Positions 13,393 to 14,591 of a DNA stretch of 14,591 bases are shown one piece after another. Source of the stretch: SVQP01 sp045606685 (GTDB taxonomy: Bacteria; Bacillota; Clostridia; Oscillospirales; CAG-272); assembly GCA_045606685.1 (NCBI GenBank), contig JAZUSJ010000211.1:1-14591 (forward strand), given 5' to 3'. The notes under the pieces are model-generated. The model was not told the origin of the DNA. It ran no database searches and was given only the letters and a program-made list of their open reading frames with translations. The translations under genes and the position numbers were made by a program. The stretch's first letter is position 1; each line of letters opens with the position of its first letter.

Positions 13393-14591
13393 ATGATGAT
13401 CATACAATTTTTGTGGGAGCTGCTGTCCTCCAGGACCGCCATCGGCATTTATGCTTTGGTGGTGCTTGGCCTGATCATTTGGCTGGTGGTGAGCGTGCTG
13501 CGTGCCGATTCCGCACGCGTGCAGGTGGTTGCATCGCCCGAGGATAAGTCCCGCGGCGCAAAAGGTGCGGGGCAGCCGACAGGCCAAGGCGCAAGAGCGG
13601 AGGGCGAGAGCAGATTTTTCATGCTGAGCAAGACGGATCAGATCATGAAGAAGTATACCGCGCCCACGCATCAGGAGCAGATGACGCTGAGCAGCTTTTG
13701 CGAGAGCTTTCAGGCGTATGCGGCAGGCAATCTCGGCCTGTATTACGATATAGCGGACATCCGCCGCTTTATCTCGAATCTTGGCGTCAGCCATATCCTG
13801 GTCATGCAGGGTATGTCGGGTACGGGTAAGACCTCGCTGGCATATGCATTTGGCGAATTTATAGGCAACCCATCTGTCATTGTCCCCATCCAGCCCATGT
13901 GGAAGGAGAGGACGGATATGATCGGTTATTATAACGAGTTTACGGGAAAATTCAACGAAACTTTGCTGCTCCAGAAGATGTACGAGGCAAATTACAGCAA
14001 GGATATGTATATCACGGTGCTGGACGAGATGAATATCGCACGCGTGGAGTATTACTTTGCGGAATTCTTGTCCTTGCTGGAATTGCCCGATCCCGAGAAG
14101 AGATACATAGACGTGGTATCCGACGTGCAAAAGGGAGATCCCGCGCTGCTCAAGGGCGGCAGACTCAAGCTGCCCCCCAATATGTGGTTTGTGGGAACGG
14201 CGAATAACGACGACTCGACCTTTGCCATCTCGGATAAGGTGTACGACCGTGCCATGGTCATCAACCTTGACAGAAAAACGCAGTTCTTTGACGCAGCACC
14301 TGCCGCGCAGGTACGCATGAGTGCCGCGCAGTTTGACGGCATGGTGGCAAGAGCGCAAAGAGAATATGGTATGACGGCAAGAAATGCGCGCAGGCTCAAA
14401 AAGCTGGACGCGTACATGATCGATAAATTCAAGATCACGTTCGGTAACAGAATCATGAAGCAGATCAGGCAGTATATTCCGGTATACTTAGCCTGCGGCG
14501 GTGACGAGCTGGACGCATTGGACGATATCCTGTCCAAAAAGGTGTTCAGAAAGCTGGAGGCGCAAAACCCGATCTACGTGCGAAACAGCGT
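13393..14591 (+). CDS. Membrane-anchored AAA+ ATPase, MoxR/McrB-like (AAA_5 type), 3' end cut
   Basis: The first 399 codons of a gene running off the right edge. One N-terminal membrane segment (about 17-37) is followed by a Gly/Ala/Glu-rich linker (about 48-73) and an AAA+ core. Walker A is GMSGTGKT (140-147). Walker B is VLDEMN (209-214), followed by ARVEYYFAEFLSLLELPD, which resembles McrB-like and MoxR-type ATPases. Sensor 1 is GTANNDD (268-274), and Arg-286 in the DKVYDRA segment is a plausible arginine finger. The enzyme should hydrolyse ATP to remodel a partner; no substrate is known. The ATG at 13393 follows GAGGAG by ten bases; an in-frame TTG two codons earlier has a closer spacing and remains possible. 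It is encoded just after, and is homologous to, the degenerate domain of the zinc-ribbon protein, so the two probably form one complex. Confidence 0.9.
   Translation, partial: MMIIQFLWELLSSRTAIGIYALVVLGLIIWLVVSVLRADSARVQVVASPEDKSRGAKGAGQPTGQGARAEGESRFFMLSKTDQIMKKYTAPTHQEQMTLSSFCESFQAYAAGNLGLYYDIADIRRFISNLGVSHILVMQGMSGTGKTSLAYAFGEFIGNPSVIVPIQPMWKERTDMIGYYNEFTGKFNETLLLQKMYEANYSKDMYITVLDEMNIARVEYYFAEFLSLLELPDPEKRYIDVVSDVQKGDPALLKGGRLKLPPNMWFVGTANNDDSTFAISDKVYDRAMVINLDRKTQFFDAAPAAQVRMSAAQFDGMVARAQREYGMTARNARRLKKLDAYMIDKFKITFGNRIMKQIRQYIPVYLACGGDELDALDDILSKKVFRKLEAQNPIYVRNS

Noticed and set aside
13285..14358. 357-codon minus-strand frame opposite the AAA+ gene
   Set aside because: The plus strand carries Walker A, Walker B and sensor-1 motifs in frame; the minus frame has none and spans the end of the previous gene.
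13393..14591. AAA+ protein as a McrB restriction subunit
   Set aside because: The core is McrB/MoxR-like, but there is an N-terminal membrane anchor, no DNA-binding domain and no McrC or methylase in view, so a restriction role is not supported.

Overview
The window looks like chromosomal DNA from a Clostridia-type Firmicute, probably an uncultured gut relative of the Oscillospiraceae; this is inferred from gene content, not from a search. The supports are the Firmicute order rimP-nusA-ylxR-ylxQ-infB, a yybS-gdpP pair, strong AGGAGG-type ribosome binding sites, sigma-A promoters, hairpin-plus-T terminators and a CD1871A-like CxxC peptide. No tRNA, rRNA, CRISPR array, insertion sequence or phage gene is visible.

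Layout. (1) 1-2124, minus strand: a promoter drives a DUF2232/YybS-like membrane protein, which overlaps by 4 bp the start of gdpP (c-di-AMP phosphodiesterase); gdpP runs off the left edge. (2) 2169-3531, minus strand: a single acyltransferase-3 membrane enzyme with its own promoter and terminator. (3) 3641-9062, plus strand: the transcription/translation operon rimP, nusA, ylxR, ylxQ, infB. It has one clear promoter, a leader hairpin and a strong terminator directly after infB. IF-2 is long (1014 aa) because of Ala/Lys/Glu pentad repeats and a Gln/Asn/Arg-rich repeat region. (4) 9073-11479, minus strand: a two-gene membrane redox operon. The first gene is a multi-pass protein ending in a CTEC motif; the second is a polytopic 4Fe-4S protein fused to a TlpA-type thioredoxin domain. 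(5) 11554-14591, plus strand: an operon of unknown function. It encodes a zinc-ribbon membrane protein followed by a membrane-anchored AAA+ ATPase of the MoxR/McrB-like (AAA_5) type that runs off the right edge.

The most interesting result is in region 5. The C-terminal ~350 residues of the zinc-ribbon protein align along their whole length with the AAA+ ATPase encoded next to it, but Walker A, Walker B, the sensor-1 Asn and the likely arginine finger are all replaced. This appears to be an adjacent active/inactive AAA+ pair, both members tethered to the membrane, behind a promoter whose -35 box sits at the centre of a long imperfect palindrome. I do not recognise it as a described system. 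Regions 3 and 1 are core housekeeping; regions 4 and 5 are the less charted parts.
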